Shown here: positions 50,595 through 61,600 of the stretch, in pieces
Position numbering within the stretch: position 1 is the first letter of the stretch
Layout of the letters: each line of letters begins with the position of its first letter
Source: Pythium myriotylum
Lineage: Eukaryota; Oomycota; Peronosporomycetes; Pythiales; Pythiaceae
Direction: 5' to 3'
DNA length: 64,000 nt
Assembly: GCA_023091665.1 (NCBI GenBank)
Contig: JALJCQ010000009.1
Coordinates: 248,001 to 312,000 of the forward strand
The notes under the pieces: model-generated
Told to the model about the DNA's origin: nothing
What the model saw: the letters and a program-made list of their open reading frames with translations, nothing else
Databases searched by the model: none
Translations under genes and position numbers: made by a program

Positions 50595-51830
50595 ATGATG
50601 GGTGTAGCCATGTCTCAGATTCTGCTTCCGTGTGTGTTGGTGTCTGAGTCCGCTCAGATGAAGAGCTCCTCACCTGAGAACGAAGAACGGGCTGGGGGCC
50701 TGGAGATGGCGATGGCGACGGCGATGGCGACGCGCGCGGCGTGGGCGAGCGTGCTGCGCGGCGTCGCGGGGCGCGACAGTGCGCTGCTGGCGGCGGCGCT
50801 GGCGACCGACGACCCGCTGGGGCTCGAGAGCGAGGAGCCGCCGCCGCAACTGCAGCTCGCCGCGCGCGACGCGCTGGCCGCCAACGACGACGCGATCGTC
50901 GCGCAGTTGCTGCTGCTCGTGAGCAAGCACGGCGTGCTGCGCTGCGTGCGCGAGCTCGTCGACGAACGGAAAGTGGACGTCGACGCGGTCAACGAACGCC
51001 GGGAGACGGCGCTCTTCTGGGCAGTCAAAGGGCGACAATATGAGACAGTCGAGTTCCTGCTGACGCGCGGCGCCGCGGTGACGTCGCTCTCGCTCGACGA
51101 CTACACGCCACTCTCACTCGCTGTTCGTGAGAATAGCGTCGAGCTCGTCGAGATGCTGCTCGAAGCGGCCGGGGACGCGGTCGATGTCAATGTCGTGCTG
51201 CCTACTGGCGAGTCGATGCTCCACATGGCGACTCGGTACGGTCTCACAGACGTGGCGGCCGTGCTGATCGCGCATGGCGCTGATGTCAACCTCGAGGCTC
51301 CGCGGAATCCCATCCACCCCAATACACTCACGCAGGCGCCGATCGCGCGCGTCTCAGATATCCCGACAGCGCGGTTTCTACTCGACAATGGCGCCGACAT
51401 CTCGGGTAACACGGGTCTGCTCGCGACGACATTCGCGGCCGTGGCTGAGAACCCGGCGCTCGTGCAGTTCCTGCTCGACCACGGCGCCGACATCCGACGC
51501 CAGCGGTATACAGAGCTCATGTGGCCGCCGTTCACGTCGATCGTGTTCAACCAATACAAGACGATGGAGATCACGACAGCCCACGGTATCGACATTGACG
51601 CCAAGCTCACGTCTGGCATGACCCTGCTCCACTTTTGCATGACGCTCTCGACGTGGAACGAGGTCGTTCCATACGTGCTAAGCCTTGGCGCCGACGTGCT
51701 GGCCACCAACGACCGCGGCCAGAACGCTCTCGACCTCGCCAAGATCTACCGCCCCGAGCTCACGGAGCTCTTCCTGAAACACCTCCAGGCGACCAAACCA
51801 GCCGAGAAACTACCGCCCATGTCGACATGA
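50595..51830 (+). CDS. Ankyrin-repeat protein
   Basis: An intronless 411-residue frame. The first ~100 residues are Ala-rich helices. From ~residue 125 about seven ankyrin units are visible: RETALFWAVKGRQYETVEFL, YTPLSLAVRENSVELVEMLL, GESMLHMATRYGLTDVAAVL, then ARFLLDNGADI, PALVQFLLDHGADI, MTLLHFCMTLSTW and QNALDLAKIYRPELTELFL. The C-terminus is short and Lys/Pro-rich. Ankyrin arrays bind other proteins; no catalytic domain is attached. Later ATGs at 50658 and 50706 could also be the start. It is divergent from the DHHC gene, 132 bp between starts. Confidence 0.85.
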   Translation: MMGVAMSQILLPCVLVSESAQMKSSSPENEERAGGLEMAMATAMATRAAWASVLRGVAGRDSALLAAALATDDPLGLESEEPPPQLQLAARDALAANDDAIVAQLLLLVSKHGVLRCVRELVDERKVDVDAVNERRETALFWAVKGRQYETVEFLLTRGAAVTSLSLDDYTPLSLAVRENSVELVEMLLEAAGDAVDVNVVLPTGESMLHMATRYGLTDVAAVLIAHGADVNLEAPRNPIHPNTLTQAPIARVSDIPTARFLLDNGADISGNTGLLATTFAAVAENPALVQFLLDHGADIRRQRYTELMWPPFTSIVFNQYKTMEITTAHGIDIDAKLTSGMTLLHFCMTLSTWNEVVPYVLSLGADVLATNDRGQNALDLAKIYRPELTELFLKHLQATKPAEKLPPMST

Positions 51831-51927
51831 ACAAAGCCCCGACTGTATGTATTTTTTTTTTATAAATTTCTTATGTGAATGCGACTCACCGAACGAGACT
51901 TGGGTGAACTTCCATCTGTGAGCTTGC

Positions 51928-52623
51928 TTACACCATCTCGGCCGTGAGTCTTCCTATGGGGCGGGGCTTGTCAAGCTCGTAGCCGGGGAGCGTGTCCACG
52001 GGGCCGACGTCGCACGTGCCTTTCTCGTAGCTCTTCACGTGTGTGGCCATCTGCGCGATCGCGCAGCACGTGCAGCAGAACGACATGGCGGCGTCATTGC
52101 AGCCCGAGCCCGGGATCTGGAACATGGTGCGGATGCGGCGGCGCAGCGACATGGTCACGAGTATCATGGCGAGCCCCGAGATCGAATCAAAGAACGATGA
52201 GGTCTCGAGAGCCGCCGTCCCAGCCGCGGCCGCGAGGAAGAGCGGCGAGTTCTCGTCGTAGCGTGCCTGAAGCCAGTTGACAATGGGTCGGTGGGAGTCT
52301 TTCTCGATCCCGATCACAAAGATGGCCGACATGAAGCTCTCGATGGCGTAGATCATCAGCAGCGTGTGGAGCACTTTCCAGTACGAGGCCCAGCCGATGC
52401 GTTGCGAGATCTGCGCGAGCGAGACGCACGGCACGCACGATGCCATGCAGCAGTTGACGCCCGACTCGCATGGGTTCCAGGCGTCGGAGACCCACGCACC
52501 GCGGGTGAGACCGTCACCATACACACGCAACGGTGGCAACTGCTGCGTTGGGGCGGTTGGCTTGGTCTCGGGCAGCAACGGTGCTGCGTCGGACTCGTCG
52601 CGTTGGTCTACGAAGCCTCGCAT
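51928..52623 (-). CDS. PLAC8-family cysteine-rich membrane protein (copy 1)
   Basis: A 231-residue protein with the PLAC8 layout. CESGVNCCMASCVPCVSLAQ (~residues 55-74) opens the domain, QRIGWASYWKVLHTLLMIYA contains the first membrane segment, and MSFCCTCCAIAQMATHVKSY closes it, before a tail with GPVDTLPGY. A second hydrophobic stretch (~130-160) precedes RRRIRTMFQIPGS. PLAC8 proteins sit in membranes and are linked to metal transport and organ-size control in plants. It is followed by a clear paralogue on the same strand; the two share the QISQRIGWA, IAQMA.HVKSY and VGPVDTLPGY blocks. Confidence 0.88.
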   Translation of the reverse strand: MRGFVDQRDESDAAPLLPETKPTAPTQQLPPLRVYGDGLTRGAWVSDAWNPCESGVNCCMASCVPCVSLAQISQRIGWASYWKVLHTLLMIYAIESFMSAIFVIGIEKDSHRPIVNWLQARYDENSPLFLAAAAGTAALETSSFFDSISGLAMILVTMSLRRRIRTMFQIPGSGCNDAAMSFCCTCCAIAQMATHVKSYEKGTCDVGPVDTLPGYELDKPRPIGRLTAEMV

Positions 52624-52977
52624 GGCCTACAAGGAAGATTGCAAAGTGGGGAGCTCCGACGGACCCTTCACAGAGATGCAACGGCCGGCCAGCGAGGGTA
52701 ATCCTCGCAATCATTCCGCCGACGAGCGATGTTCCATCTCAGCACCGCCGCAAATTTTGCGTCGAAGCGGTTGGTGGGCTCTGCGTGAGATATGCAATCT
52801 CACAATAAAACTTCTCACTTCTCCTTTTGAGTAACGGATGCTATGTATGTACATAAACCTTTGATAAACTTATACAGTCAATTATATACTTTGATTAGGT
52901 GAATTAAAAGTTTATTACTCACAATAACTGGATAATATCAAGTTATAAGCTCTCATATAATTTTGGTCATTTGCAGC
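52624..52977. other. Intergenic region between PLAC8 paralogues
   Basis: About 350 bp, AT-rich from 52820 to 52970. Includes 3' flank of copy 2 and 5' flank of copy 1. No gene seen. Confidence 0.55.
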
Positions 52978-53676
52978 TCAGACACGCACGAGGCGTGCTT
53001 TGTGCGGCTGGACGTTGCGATGCGTGGGCAGCGCATAGCCTGGCAGCGTGTCCACGGGTCCGACGTCGAAGCGGCGTCTGTCGTAGCTCTTGACGTGGCT
53101 CGCCATCTGTGCGATCGCGTAGCACGAGCAGCAGCAAGACGTCACGACGTCGTCGAAAGTGGATCCGGGAATGTCGAAGAGTGCTCGCACGCGGCCACGC
53201 AGCGAAAGCGTCACGGCGGCCAGTGCGAACCCTGAGAGCGAACCGAAGAAGAACGACACGGCACTCGTCGATGCTGCACCGGCCACGACGGCCGCCACGA
53301 GCCGAGGGTGTTCGTCGTAGAGAGACGAGAGCCACATCCGTGCGTGGGTCGACGCGTTGGCGGAGATTTCAGCGACCAGTGCCATTAGAAGCTCAAGCGG
53401 GTAGACGAGCAGCAGTGTGTGGATCACTTTCCAGTACGGAGCCCATCCGATGCGTTGCGAAATCTGCGCGAGCGAGACGCACGGCAGGAAGTACGTCGTG
53501 CAGCAGTTGACCCATGACTCGCACGGGTAGAAGAGCTCAGCGTCCCAAGCACCCACGCGGATGGTGACGTCTTCATCGTCGTCATGTATTTCTGCATGGT
53601 TGCGCGACGGTGGAGGCAACAGCGGTGACGCGTCGAGATCGAGTTCCTTGTGGTCGTACGCGGTCATGGTGGACAT
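52978..53676 (-). CDS. PLAC8-family cysteine-rich membrane protein (copy 2)
   Basis: ATG 53676 gives 232 residues, the same length as the paralogue; the frame is open further upstream to 53910, but that extension has no counterpart in copy 1. The same blocks are present: CESWVNCCTTYFLPCVSLAQ, QRIGWAPYWKVIHTLLLVY, CCCSCYAIAQMASHVKSY and VGPVDTLPGYA. Both membrane stretches are kept. The N-terminal ~50 residues are acidic and differ from copy 1, as does the last ~15. A tandem duplication is the simplest origin. Confidence 0.87.
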   Translation of the reverse strand: MSTMTAYDHKELDLDASPLLPPPSRNHAEIHDDDEDVTIRVGAWDAELFYPCESWVNCCTTYFLPCVSLAQISQRIGWAPYWKVIHTLLLVYPLELLMALVAEISANASTHARMWLSSLYDEHPRLVAAVVAGAASTSAVSFFFGSLSGFALAAVTLSLRGRVRALFDIPGSTFDDVVTSCCCSCYAIAQMASHVKSYDRRRFDVGPVDTLPGYALPTHRNVQPHKARLVRV

Positions 53677-54702
53677 GGTGGCTTGGAAGGCTTGGTGGAA
53701 GTGAGAGTGGGGGGCATTAGGCTTAGACTGTGGGTGTTTCACTACTGAAACGTGCGACTTATTTGCCAGGAACGATCTCATAAACAGTCTGAAACAGCCG
53801 CGCGTAAAAAGTGGGAGATTGAAACGTCTGTGGCCTTTGAGTACGCCTACCTTGCCTATGAGTGGACGCAAGCTCCACTGGTGGAAGAAGTAACGACGAT
53901 CTTCGATCAAACGAAGTATTTGTGGCGGTGCCGTCGTGATTCATACTCAAACCTCTCACATCCTTTGAACATAATTGTGCAGTATCACTCCCTGGCAGTG
54001 ACTAAAGTCGAAGAGCGAGTAGAGAGCGATGCGTATTGCCCGTTAGCTACGCTACCGATCAAATGCACTCAAGCGTTTTGTCAAGAGCGCAGCTTCGTGG
54101 CTTCATTTGTTTAGATGTTTCTCTGTCGTTGGCGCTATAAATTGCCTTATTCTAAACGTAAACCTTCCGGGTCTCTTGACATATTTCGTGCATTAAACGT
54201 TAATGCACGTATTTTGCATCTTGGAAAGGTGTCTGGACTCGCTTAAAGTCACCTCCGAGGATTGGAAGGAAGTAAATTCACCGCCAGCTGCATGTTGACG
54301 TTGTCGAGGTCTATTGGAGTGAGACCATCGCCATCTCCTACCGCAACTGCCCATTGCCGTCCACGGTTCAAGTCAGTAAGATCAAATTGGCGTGGAGCAA
54401 GATGCTGGATGAAGATGTCCACCACCCGTTCTTTCACGGTCAATCACATTCAGCACACTCTATTTTGAGCATACTACTAGTAGTATTTTCCCCCGGCTCT
54501 TCTGTCATTGCACCTCGTGCTGCAAAACCGCACATTCCAGCAGAGATTGATGTTGACAGAAAGGTGGGGCTGACTGGAGGAGACTACCGGTATGCTCTAG
54601 ATTCCGCATGAACCACTATATCCCAATTCGCTCGATCGCAGTGCGAGACGCACATCCATACCAGCACGTACCACCCCGGAGACGCTGAAGACGGCGGAGA
54701 GC
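53677..54702. other. Intergenic region
   Basis: No recognisable gene. A 120-codon frame at 53752-54114 overlaps the flank of copy 2 and has no known features. It contains the inverted repeat listed next. Confidence 0.5.
54187..54209. repeat. Perfect 10-bp inverted repeat
   Basis: CGTGCATTAA (54187-54196) and TTAATGCACG (54200-54209) with an ACG centre. Confidence 0.65.
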
Positions 54703-55716
54703 GTGGATAGCAACTCCGAATCCAACATGACGAATGAGTTTCGCATCACGGTCGACATGCTTGACGTCGCAGAAGCAACTTACCGTATGCAGGAGCGCGA
54801 CGCTGCGATGATCAGCGGCGGGGTAGATTGGCATGACGTCGTGGTCGCCACCAGCGTGAGAGCTGAAATGTTTTTCATGATCCCAAAGTATATTCTGCTG
54901 GGACGGTGTGTCGAGCTGCGCGAAGATGGTGCGCTCGTTCTCAAGAGTTATATGTGCAACCACCAGTCGAGCGCGAGAGAAGCGCTCCGCTTTCCGTTGC
55001 ATGCGTATGCACGAGCCACCCAGCGACTGGCTGAAAAAAACATTGAAGGAAAGACTCGTGAAGTGTTCGAAGTTGTTGAGCTGCCCCTCGTCTCAGGAAG
55101 CAATGGCATCCGCATCCTCGACGGGATGCTCTATCGACATCATCCGATCGGCCGAGGGCAAGTTCAGCCACTTGTGACCGTTGAGGTCGAAGTCACGAAT
55201 CGGTCGATTTCGTGGATGGCGAGGCGTGCACTGGAACTTTTCTCTGATTTTCCGACCATAGATCGAGTGGTCTTTGTCAAGTTCTTCCCTTCGACGAATA
55301 CGAGCGGACTTGTTGAAGTACCCGCGTTGGCCATCGCGTTTCAGTTGGATATCGACGGCTACTTGTCTGTTGTTGGAGCCGAATCCTTCGGGAATGCCAA
55401 GTTGCCGGCCGAATTTCTCCGTGATTTGCAGATTGGAACGGAGCTTGTGCGGCCATTTGCTGAATCTGGACGCCTGGATCGAGTTGGATTCAACTTGAGC
55501 CTTCCACGAGACGCTGCCGTGGAAGCGATGCGCACTCTCAAACCTCCACCCACTTGTCTTTTTGAGGTGCCGATGGAGGACGAGAGGCCACCTGTGGAGT
55601 TTGATCTCTTCCCGATTTTCTTCGGCGGAATACGCGGGCTCATGATCGATTTGGAGGGCCAACTGGAAAGCATCGAAGCATTAGTCCCACCACCTAAGCG
55701 TGCACGCCTGTGGTAG
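54703..55716 (+). CDS. Unknown 337-aa protein, possible PD-(D/E)XK-like fold
   Basis: An intronless frame without a recognised family. The N-terminal half looks alpha/beta with RAEMFFMIPKYILLGRCVE. The middle part, VTVEVEVTNRSISWMARRAL followed by DRVVFVKFF, has the strand-ExE-helix-strand look of PD-(D/E)XK nuclease-like domains. The upstream acidic residue expected for a full active site is not obvious, so this is only a suggestion. The C-terminus ends in PPPKRARLW, a basic stretch that could act as a nuclear signal. The start could also be the ATG at 54727. It stands alone between two gene-poor regions. Confidence 0.6.
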   Translation: MDSNSESNMTNEFRITVDMLDVAEATYRMQERDAAMISGGVDWHDVVVATSVRAEMFFMIPKYILLGRCVELREDGALVLKSYMCNHQSSAREALRFPLHAYARATQRLAEKNIEGKTREVFEVVELPLVSGSNGIRILDGMLYRHHPIGRGQVQPLVTVEVEVTNRSISWMARRALELFSDFPTIDRVVFVKFFPSTNTSGLVEVPALAIAFQLDIDGYLSVVGAESFGNAKLPAEFLRDLQIGTELVRPFAESGRLDRVGFNLSLPRDAAVEAMRTLKPPPTCLFEVPMEDERPPVEFDLFPIFFGGIRGLMIDLEGQLESIEALVPPPKRARLW

Positions 55717-56837
55717 GCTCCAAAATTGCGAGTAGGCTCTGCAGGGAGGCTCGATGATTTCCGAGAACATGGTTTTGGGTCTCCGAAAGTTTATTTCCTG
55801 TGATCAGCATTTGCCACTTGATTGCAATGGTATGAGTCGAGTCTGGATCGCGTCATTTGAAGGTGAAGGCGTGATGTTGTGTGCTGGTTTCGTTCATTCG
55901 ACTACCCCACCAGCAATTTCTTGACAATAGACATCCCTCGATCTGCCAAAGTCTAACATCGTTATTTTCCAGGTCTTCACGCCTGCGCCAATCGCTCTGT
56001 TCCATACATTCAAATGAAGTGATTGCCACAAAGATCTGCACATCCTCTATGGTCCCTGACCAGCCAAAATTCAGTGAGTTAGTGGGTCTGCGTTTCAGCC
56101 AAAAAAAAACCTTTCTGAAGAGGATTCTGTAAGCAATCGCTTGGTGAGCGAGCAGATATAATATCCAGCCACAAAAACATCAACTGCACGTCGTTTTGCG
56201 CATTGCCCCTACCTCTCGATTGTTTTCAAGAGTCTTCAATCTGGCTCCTTGCTATTCCTTGTCTACGAACAGTTTTGTCTATCTGATCACAAGACGTGGT
56301 GGCAGAGAACTTGGGGGATGTATACAAGACGGAGTGTGCCAGTCGCGAGTTACTTCAACTGAGCGTTGAGAGACGGTGGAATGCATCTTTTAACACGACT
56401 GATATTTGGGCACATGGCTCACCACGAGATCAGATCCGTCTGCAACATGTGTGACAGTTGTCGATTGGTGGTCGCACTACCGCGACTAGTACGATCGAAA
56501 GAGGAATCAACACTGCTTGGGCTCTGAGTCGCGGTCACCCAATGTGGTCTTTGCTCTCATCAAAAATTTCGTTTGGTCAAACCCGCACACATGAATCACA
56601 GAGTCTCGAGTTTTCTTCTCGCCTACGCGTAGGGGCAATCTCAATTCTATTGTACGTATCGTACTTTCGTCCGTGCACTCTTTTTCGACTACTCTTCTCT
56701 CGACGTCAATTCTCACCTTCACGACTCGCATCTCCAATCTAATCGCTCTGACTCCACCTCCAAGAATCCATCTTCTCTCGCGCTGTGATTCCACCTCAAT
56801 CACGAACTCAATCTCGTTCCCCTTTCATCTTGCGTTC
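55717..56837. other. Intergenic region
   Basis: About 1.1 kb. No recognisable gene on either strand. The left end is 3' flank of the 337-aa gene, the right end 3' flank of the caprin-like gene. Confidence 0.5.
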
Positions 56838-58355
56838 TCACGCCGTCACAGTGTCCTTCGGTCGCTGCGACTGTGCTGGTTGCTGCTTGCGGGCCGGACG
56901 ATCCGGTCGCGGGCGACGGTCATCGGTCTTACCGCCACCATTCGCCGCTCGGTTGGCGTTGTGTGGGGCGCTGTTTTCGTCGTTCGAACGCTGTGGGCGA
57001 GGGCGGCGCGGCTTGAATGTATTTCCGTTGCCATTCGACTTGGAGGCATCTTCATTCTTCGAGCCTTCTTCGCCACGGGGACTGTTGCTGTTGTTGTTGT
57101 TGGTCTTCGAGCGAGGCTGGAAACGACGACGCTGGTTGGGCTTCTCGTCGCCCGATCCATTCGCTGGCGCTGTCGCCGGTTTGGGCTTGCGGCTCCAGAC
57201 ACTCTTCCCAGCCGCAGCATCCGCAAACGACTTGGGCGCCGCAGCCACGGGTGCTTGCGCAGTGACGGCCTCCTGCTCTGGCAATTCCTCCACCGGTTCT
57301 TCCTCAGATACGGTGGGCTCAATAGCCTCAGGCGTCGTGTCATGCTGGTTGTCCTTGTCTTCCGTCACGGGATCCTCAGCCACTGGCTCAGCATCCGTCT
57401 CCAACTGCGAGTCCGTGAAAAAGTTAATATGCGGAAGCTCCTCTGCCGAAGGTGGCACAACTGCCGCCGACTCTTCCTCAAGCGCATTTTCTTCCTCCGC
57501 CTTGTCTTCGCTGCCACTCTTGGCGCCGAGCTGTTCGACCATGGCGCGCAGGTCCTGATACGTGAAGTTGAGCACGACGGTCTTGTCGCTTCGGGTCAGG
57601 TACCGTGTGGCCTCCTGCAGCGACTCGGCGAGGTTTTCCTCAAACGGCACTTCCGCTGGCGGGCGTGTCGTGCCCAGCAGCACCTTGGAGAAGTAGTCCA
57701 GCGCCAGCGGCACTTCCTCACCGAGCGCCTGGTGGAGCGTCACAGCGTGGAGTGTGCGCAGCAAATCCTCCACATACGCAAGCGCATCTCCCGACTCGGC
57801 GACCACCGCCACCGGCTCCTCAGGCGCCTTGGCTTCCTTGACCTCCTGCGCTTCCACGACCTCTTCCTTCACGGAAGCGTTCGCGAGCTCGCTCGCCTTG
57901 GCCTTCTCGGCCTCTTCCTTGACGTAGACCTCAATAAACTGCTCTCGCAGCGACTCAAACTCGGTGATCATCTTCTCCACGAGCGGCTTGTTGCTCACGA
58001 CCTCGAGCTGCTGGTCGTTGAGCACTTTGCCTTCGCTCGCGCGCGCCGTTTCGAGCTGCTTGATCTTCTCGAGCTTCTTGCGGTAGAGGCGGATGCGCTT
58101 GTGGAGGAAGCTCAGGTACGGGTGGTCGATCGTCGCCGCGAAGGCCTGGTTGGTTTCCTCGGGCTCGGCCGTCTCGACCTTCTTCTTGCTCTTCTTCGCG
58201 GCGCGCTTGCTCGGCAACGGCGCGGCCTCCGGCGACGCGGGCGCCACCGTTGGAACCGCCGCGCTCTGCTCTACCGCGTGGTGCTCTCCGTTCGCCGCCA
58301 CGTCGTCTCCGTCGCGCGCAATCGCCGCATCTTCGCGCTTGGTTGCCGTCGCCAT
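56838..58355 (-). CDS. Caprin-like RNA-binding protein
   Basis: From ATG 58355 the protein has 505 residues; the frame is open to 58619, but MATATKRED is the natural start and the upstream part is Pro/Leu-rich and unlike the rest. After an Ala/Glu/Lys-rich leader comes a helical block (~residues 55-140): HPYLSFLHKRIRLYRKKLEK, EGKVLNDQQLEVVSNKPLVE, and MITEFESLREQFIEVY. It has the pattern of the caprin homology region 1. A central helical domain (~residues 180-290) is followed by an acidic region, then an Arg/Asn/Gly/Pro-rich disordered tail with RFQPRSK and FKPRRPRPQR. Animal caprins bind mRNA and stress-granule proteins. By analogy it may regulate translation in cytoplasmic granules. Confidence 0.65.
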   Translation of the reverse strand: MATATKREDAAIARDGDDVAANGEHHAVEQSAAVPTVAPASPEAAPLPSKRAAKKSKKKVETAEPEETNQAFAATIDHPYLSFLHKRIRLYRKKLEKIKQLETARASEGKVLNDQQLEVVSNKPLVEKMITEFESLREQFIEVYVKEEAEKAKASELANASVKEEVVEAQEVKEAKAPEEPVAVVAESGDALAYVEDLLRTLHAVTLHQALGEEVPLALDYFSKVLLGTTRPPAEVPFEENLAESLQEATRYLTRSDKTVVLNFTYQDLRAMVEQLGAKSGSEDKAEEENALEEESAAVVPPSAEELPHINFFTDSQLETDAEPVAEDPVTEDKDNQHDTTPEAIEPTVSEEEPVEELPEQEAVTAQAPVAAAPKSFADAAAGKSVWSRKPKPATAPANGSGDEKPNQRRRFQPRSKTNNNNSNSPRGEEGSKNEDASKSNGNGNTFKPRRPRPQRSNDENSAPHNANRAANGGGKTDDRRPRPDRPARKQQPAQSQRPKDTVTA

Positions 58356-58644
58356 GTTTCCTTCGTTCACAAGTTGCCGTTGAGGGGAGTTTTGGACCAA
58401 CGTCCGAAGAGGGGGGGGAACGCAAATGGCCAAGAGACAGGCCAAGTCGGCTGCAGGCTCCTTCGACATTTTAGGTGGAAACCGGTAGAATACCGGTGAA
58501 GAAGAGGGATTACAGCCAATCAGCGATGAGGACGTGGACCTTCGAAACCGAAGCGGAGGATTGGGATATGGAGAAAGCAAGATACGGGATTGGACGTATT
58601 TACATACAGGGTCTAGCATACGGATCCGACTTGAGCGGCGTCTG

Positions 58645-61600
58645 TCACACCGACTCGGTGATCTCGTCGAGCAGGATCTCGTCCACCTTGACGCCGACGG
58701 GCGGCGTCATGGCCGTCTCCACGGGTTCACTACTAGCTGAAGGCTCGCTGTCTTGTTTCTGCTCGCTCGTGGCTTGGAAATGGGCGGCCAGCACGTCGTC
58801 GTCTTGCGGGGTCTCAGGCTCCGTCTCTCGGCCTTCGATCTCCACGGGGCGTGGTTCCTCGGGGAGCGGCTCAGGCGGCGGCGGCACGAGCCCGAGCTGC
58901 TCTTTCATGTGCGGAATCTCCTCGTCTACGACAGCGTACGTGGCTTCGAAAAGCGTCGACGGGCCGATGGCGGCTGGGTCCAATGAGCCTTCGGGGGCCA
59001 CATACTCGCGGTCAAGCACTTGTTCGGCCTGGAGGATCAGCAGCATGTTGTAGAGCGACTGCAGCGTCGTCTCGAAGACTGTCATGGCATGCGATGAGGA
59101 CGCCGCGAGGGGCCCAGCCGAACGGAGCTTGCGTGCGAGGCGGCGCAGCACACTAAGCCAGAGCTCGTTAAAGTCGTTGAGCTGCACGAGCACGTGGAGG
59201 TGGTGGAGGAAGGTCTTGGAAAGCAATGTGACGCTGTAGAGCGAGGCTTCCTTCGAGTGACGCCACACGCCTTCGTTCACCTGGTTGTCGAACGTGAAAA
59301 TGACGTCCTCAAAGCAGTGCTGCCACGTCTCCTTGGGCACGGGCACGCCTGGCAACAGCAGTGAGTTGTGGAGACACTCCCACGCGGTCTTGGCGATCGG
59401 TGCGCGATCATCGTTCAGGTAGCTGAGCATCACACGCATGACCTCGAGCCACGCACGACCGTCCATCTTGTAGGCACTGTCGCTAGCCGCGAGGCCCTGC
59501 AGCAGACGCAGAGCGTCCACCGAGAACGGGGTGCGGTTACTCACAAAGCGCAGACAAGTTGCGATCCAGAGCGTCACGTTCTCGTCGTTCAGGTGGCCGC
59601 CCTCCGCCAGCAACTTGACACTCTCCCAGCACGCAGCGCGACCGTTTTTGTACTGGACGACGTTCTCGAGGATACCCATGAGCACATCCCACTCGTGGAA
59701 GTCGTGCATGTACACGAGGTTAGCCTTGAGCAGCATGTTAATCCCGATAGCGATGCGGTCGCTCAGAGCCTTGCACATCTCCTCATCCATCTCGAGTAGT
59801 ACGCGGAGCGTCTTCATGAGCTGCGGGCGGATCTTCTCGTCATGGAAAAGTCGGATGCTCACGCGCAAGATGTGCACCACGACACGTTCGGCCAGTCCAT
59901 GCAGGTGGTGGTGGAGCTCCTGCAACGGTGTCTGAAGGATCTTCTGTGCGTACTTGTGGAACCGCTCCCACAGGTTCAGTTGCCCGATGCGGTGAACATT
60001 GACTAAGATAAGGTCGACGCTGAGCTCGAGCACAAGGATGGCGTTCTCCTGCATCATAGGGTCGGCAGCTGAGACCGGCACGCCCCCATCGGGTGTAGCC
60101 GGAGCAAGTACGCCCTTGAACGGATCGCGGCACGTGAGCAGTGTGTCCAGCAGGCTCAACAACGACAACTCATGGAGTTTGCGCACCATCCGCATCCAGT
60201 TTTCCTTCTCCAAAACACCACCGCCAAGCTTAGCGACGGCCTCGCGTAGGATTTTGCTGACCAGCGAGAAATTCTCGTCTACTTTTTCTTCCTCAGCCCA
60301 GAGGTACGACGACAGCGAGTCCCAGATCGAGCCACTGTTGGGGCCAGCGTTCCCATAGCTCGTCGCGTGGCCACCGCTCCCAACGCCCATGCTCTTCATT
60401 CGGCTGCGGATCGCAGCCTGGCGCTCTGCAACTCGCCGCGAACGCTCGCGGGCCTTACCAGACACGCCTGTAGCCGCACCATTGGCTCCTGACGATGATC
60501 CCTGGGGAACTGGAGATGGCTGCGAGCCGCTGCCTTGGATTGGCGGTAGAGGCACACCGCGGGCATCAACGAAATCATCCATCTCGACCAGCGATGTCGG
60601 AACCACATCCAGCTCGTTGAACATGAGCACGCATTCGATAACGCTGGCCCAGGCCTTGCGGAACGACTCTTGACGCTGCTGTACAAACTGGAAAAGTAGC
60701 TTCAGTGAGAGCAGTGCTCGTCGCATCTTCGCTCCACGAACAGTGTCTTCAACCATGTGGCTCGGCTCAGCTATTCCACTCGCAAGTGGAGAAGGGACCC
60801 CTTCCTCTTCTTCAGTTAGAATTTCTACGCTGCTTAAACGTCGGGGCTTGCTCGATGACTGTGACTGTCCGCGACGCGTCACGTGGCCACTGCCATTCGG
60901 AACGGAGCTCGCTGGCATGAAAATCTTCTCCCCATTGAGAACACCGTGGGCAAATGTGAGGAAGTAGGTCGAAAGTGAGGCCATGATCTTGTTGAATAGC
61001 TCGCCCATATCGTAGTACAGGGCGATCTTGGCACAGTTGCTGAGACCATCGAGAGCGCGCTCCATGTTGGCCGCGTCGCACGTCTTCTCGTACGCGAGCG
61101 AGATACACTTGATGGTCGTGTCGCAAATGAGCGTGAACATATCCTTCTCGTAGAGACCTGCACGCAGCTTTAGGATACTCGAATTGGACGTGAAGCTTGC
61201 ACCGACGACATTCTCGGATCGCTTGAGTACACCCTCCCACTGCGTCGAGTATCGGTCGACGGTAAACTGCTCGTTGAAATCGGATACGTCGTGCTGCATC
61301 TGGATTTCCTTCTCCTTAATGTTGTTGTACAGCGTCGTGAGGTACTCGACTGGGAGATCCTGGCCGCCATTAATGCCCCGGTTATTGCGGATGAACTCTT
61401 CTAGGGTCATTTTCTTGGCAATGTGGTCTGAATGGAGATCTGTGTTGAGCATGATGATACTAAAAGCAAGCACGTACGCAGCGTCGGCGTCTGCAAGCTC
61501 GTTTGCTGATTCGCACTGTGCGTGGAATTGCTTAGAGAACGCTTCCATCATTCGATCAATCTTTTGCGCTTCTCCGGGAAGACGGAACCGCGCAAGGAAC

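Noticed and set aside
56673..58499. 608-codon plus-strand frame
   Set aside because: Mirror of the caprin-like gene; Arg/Leu/His-rich composition typical of an antisense frame.
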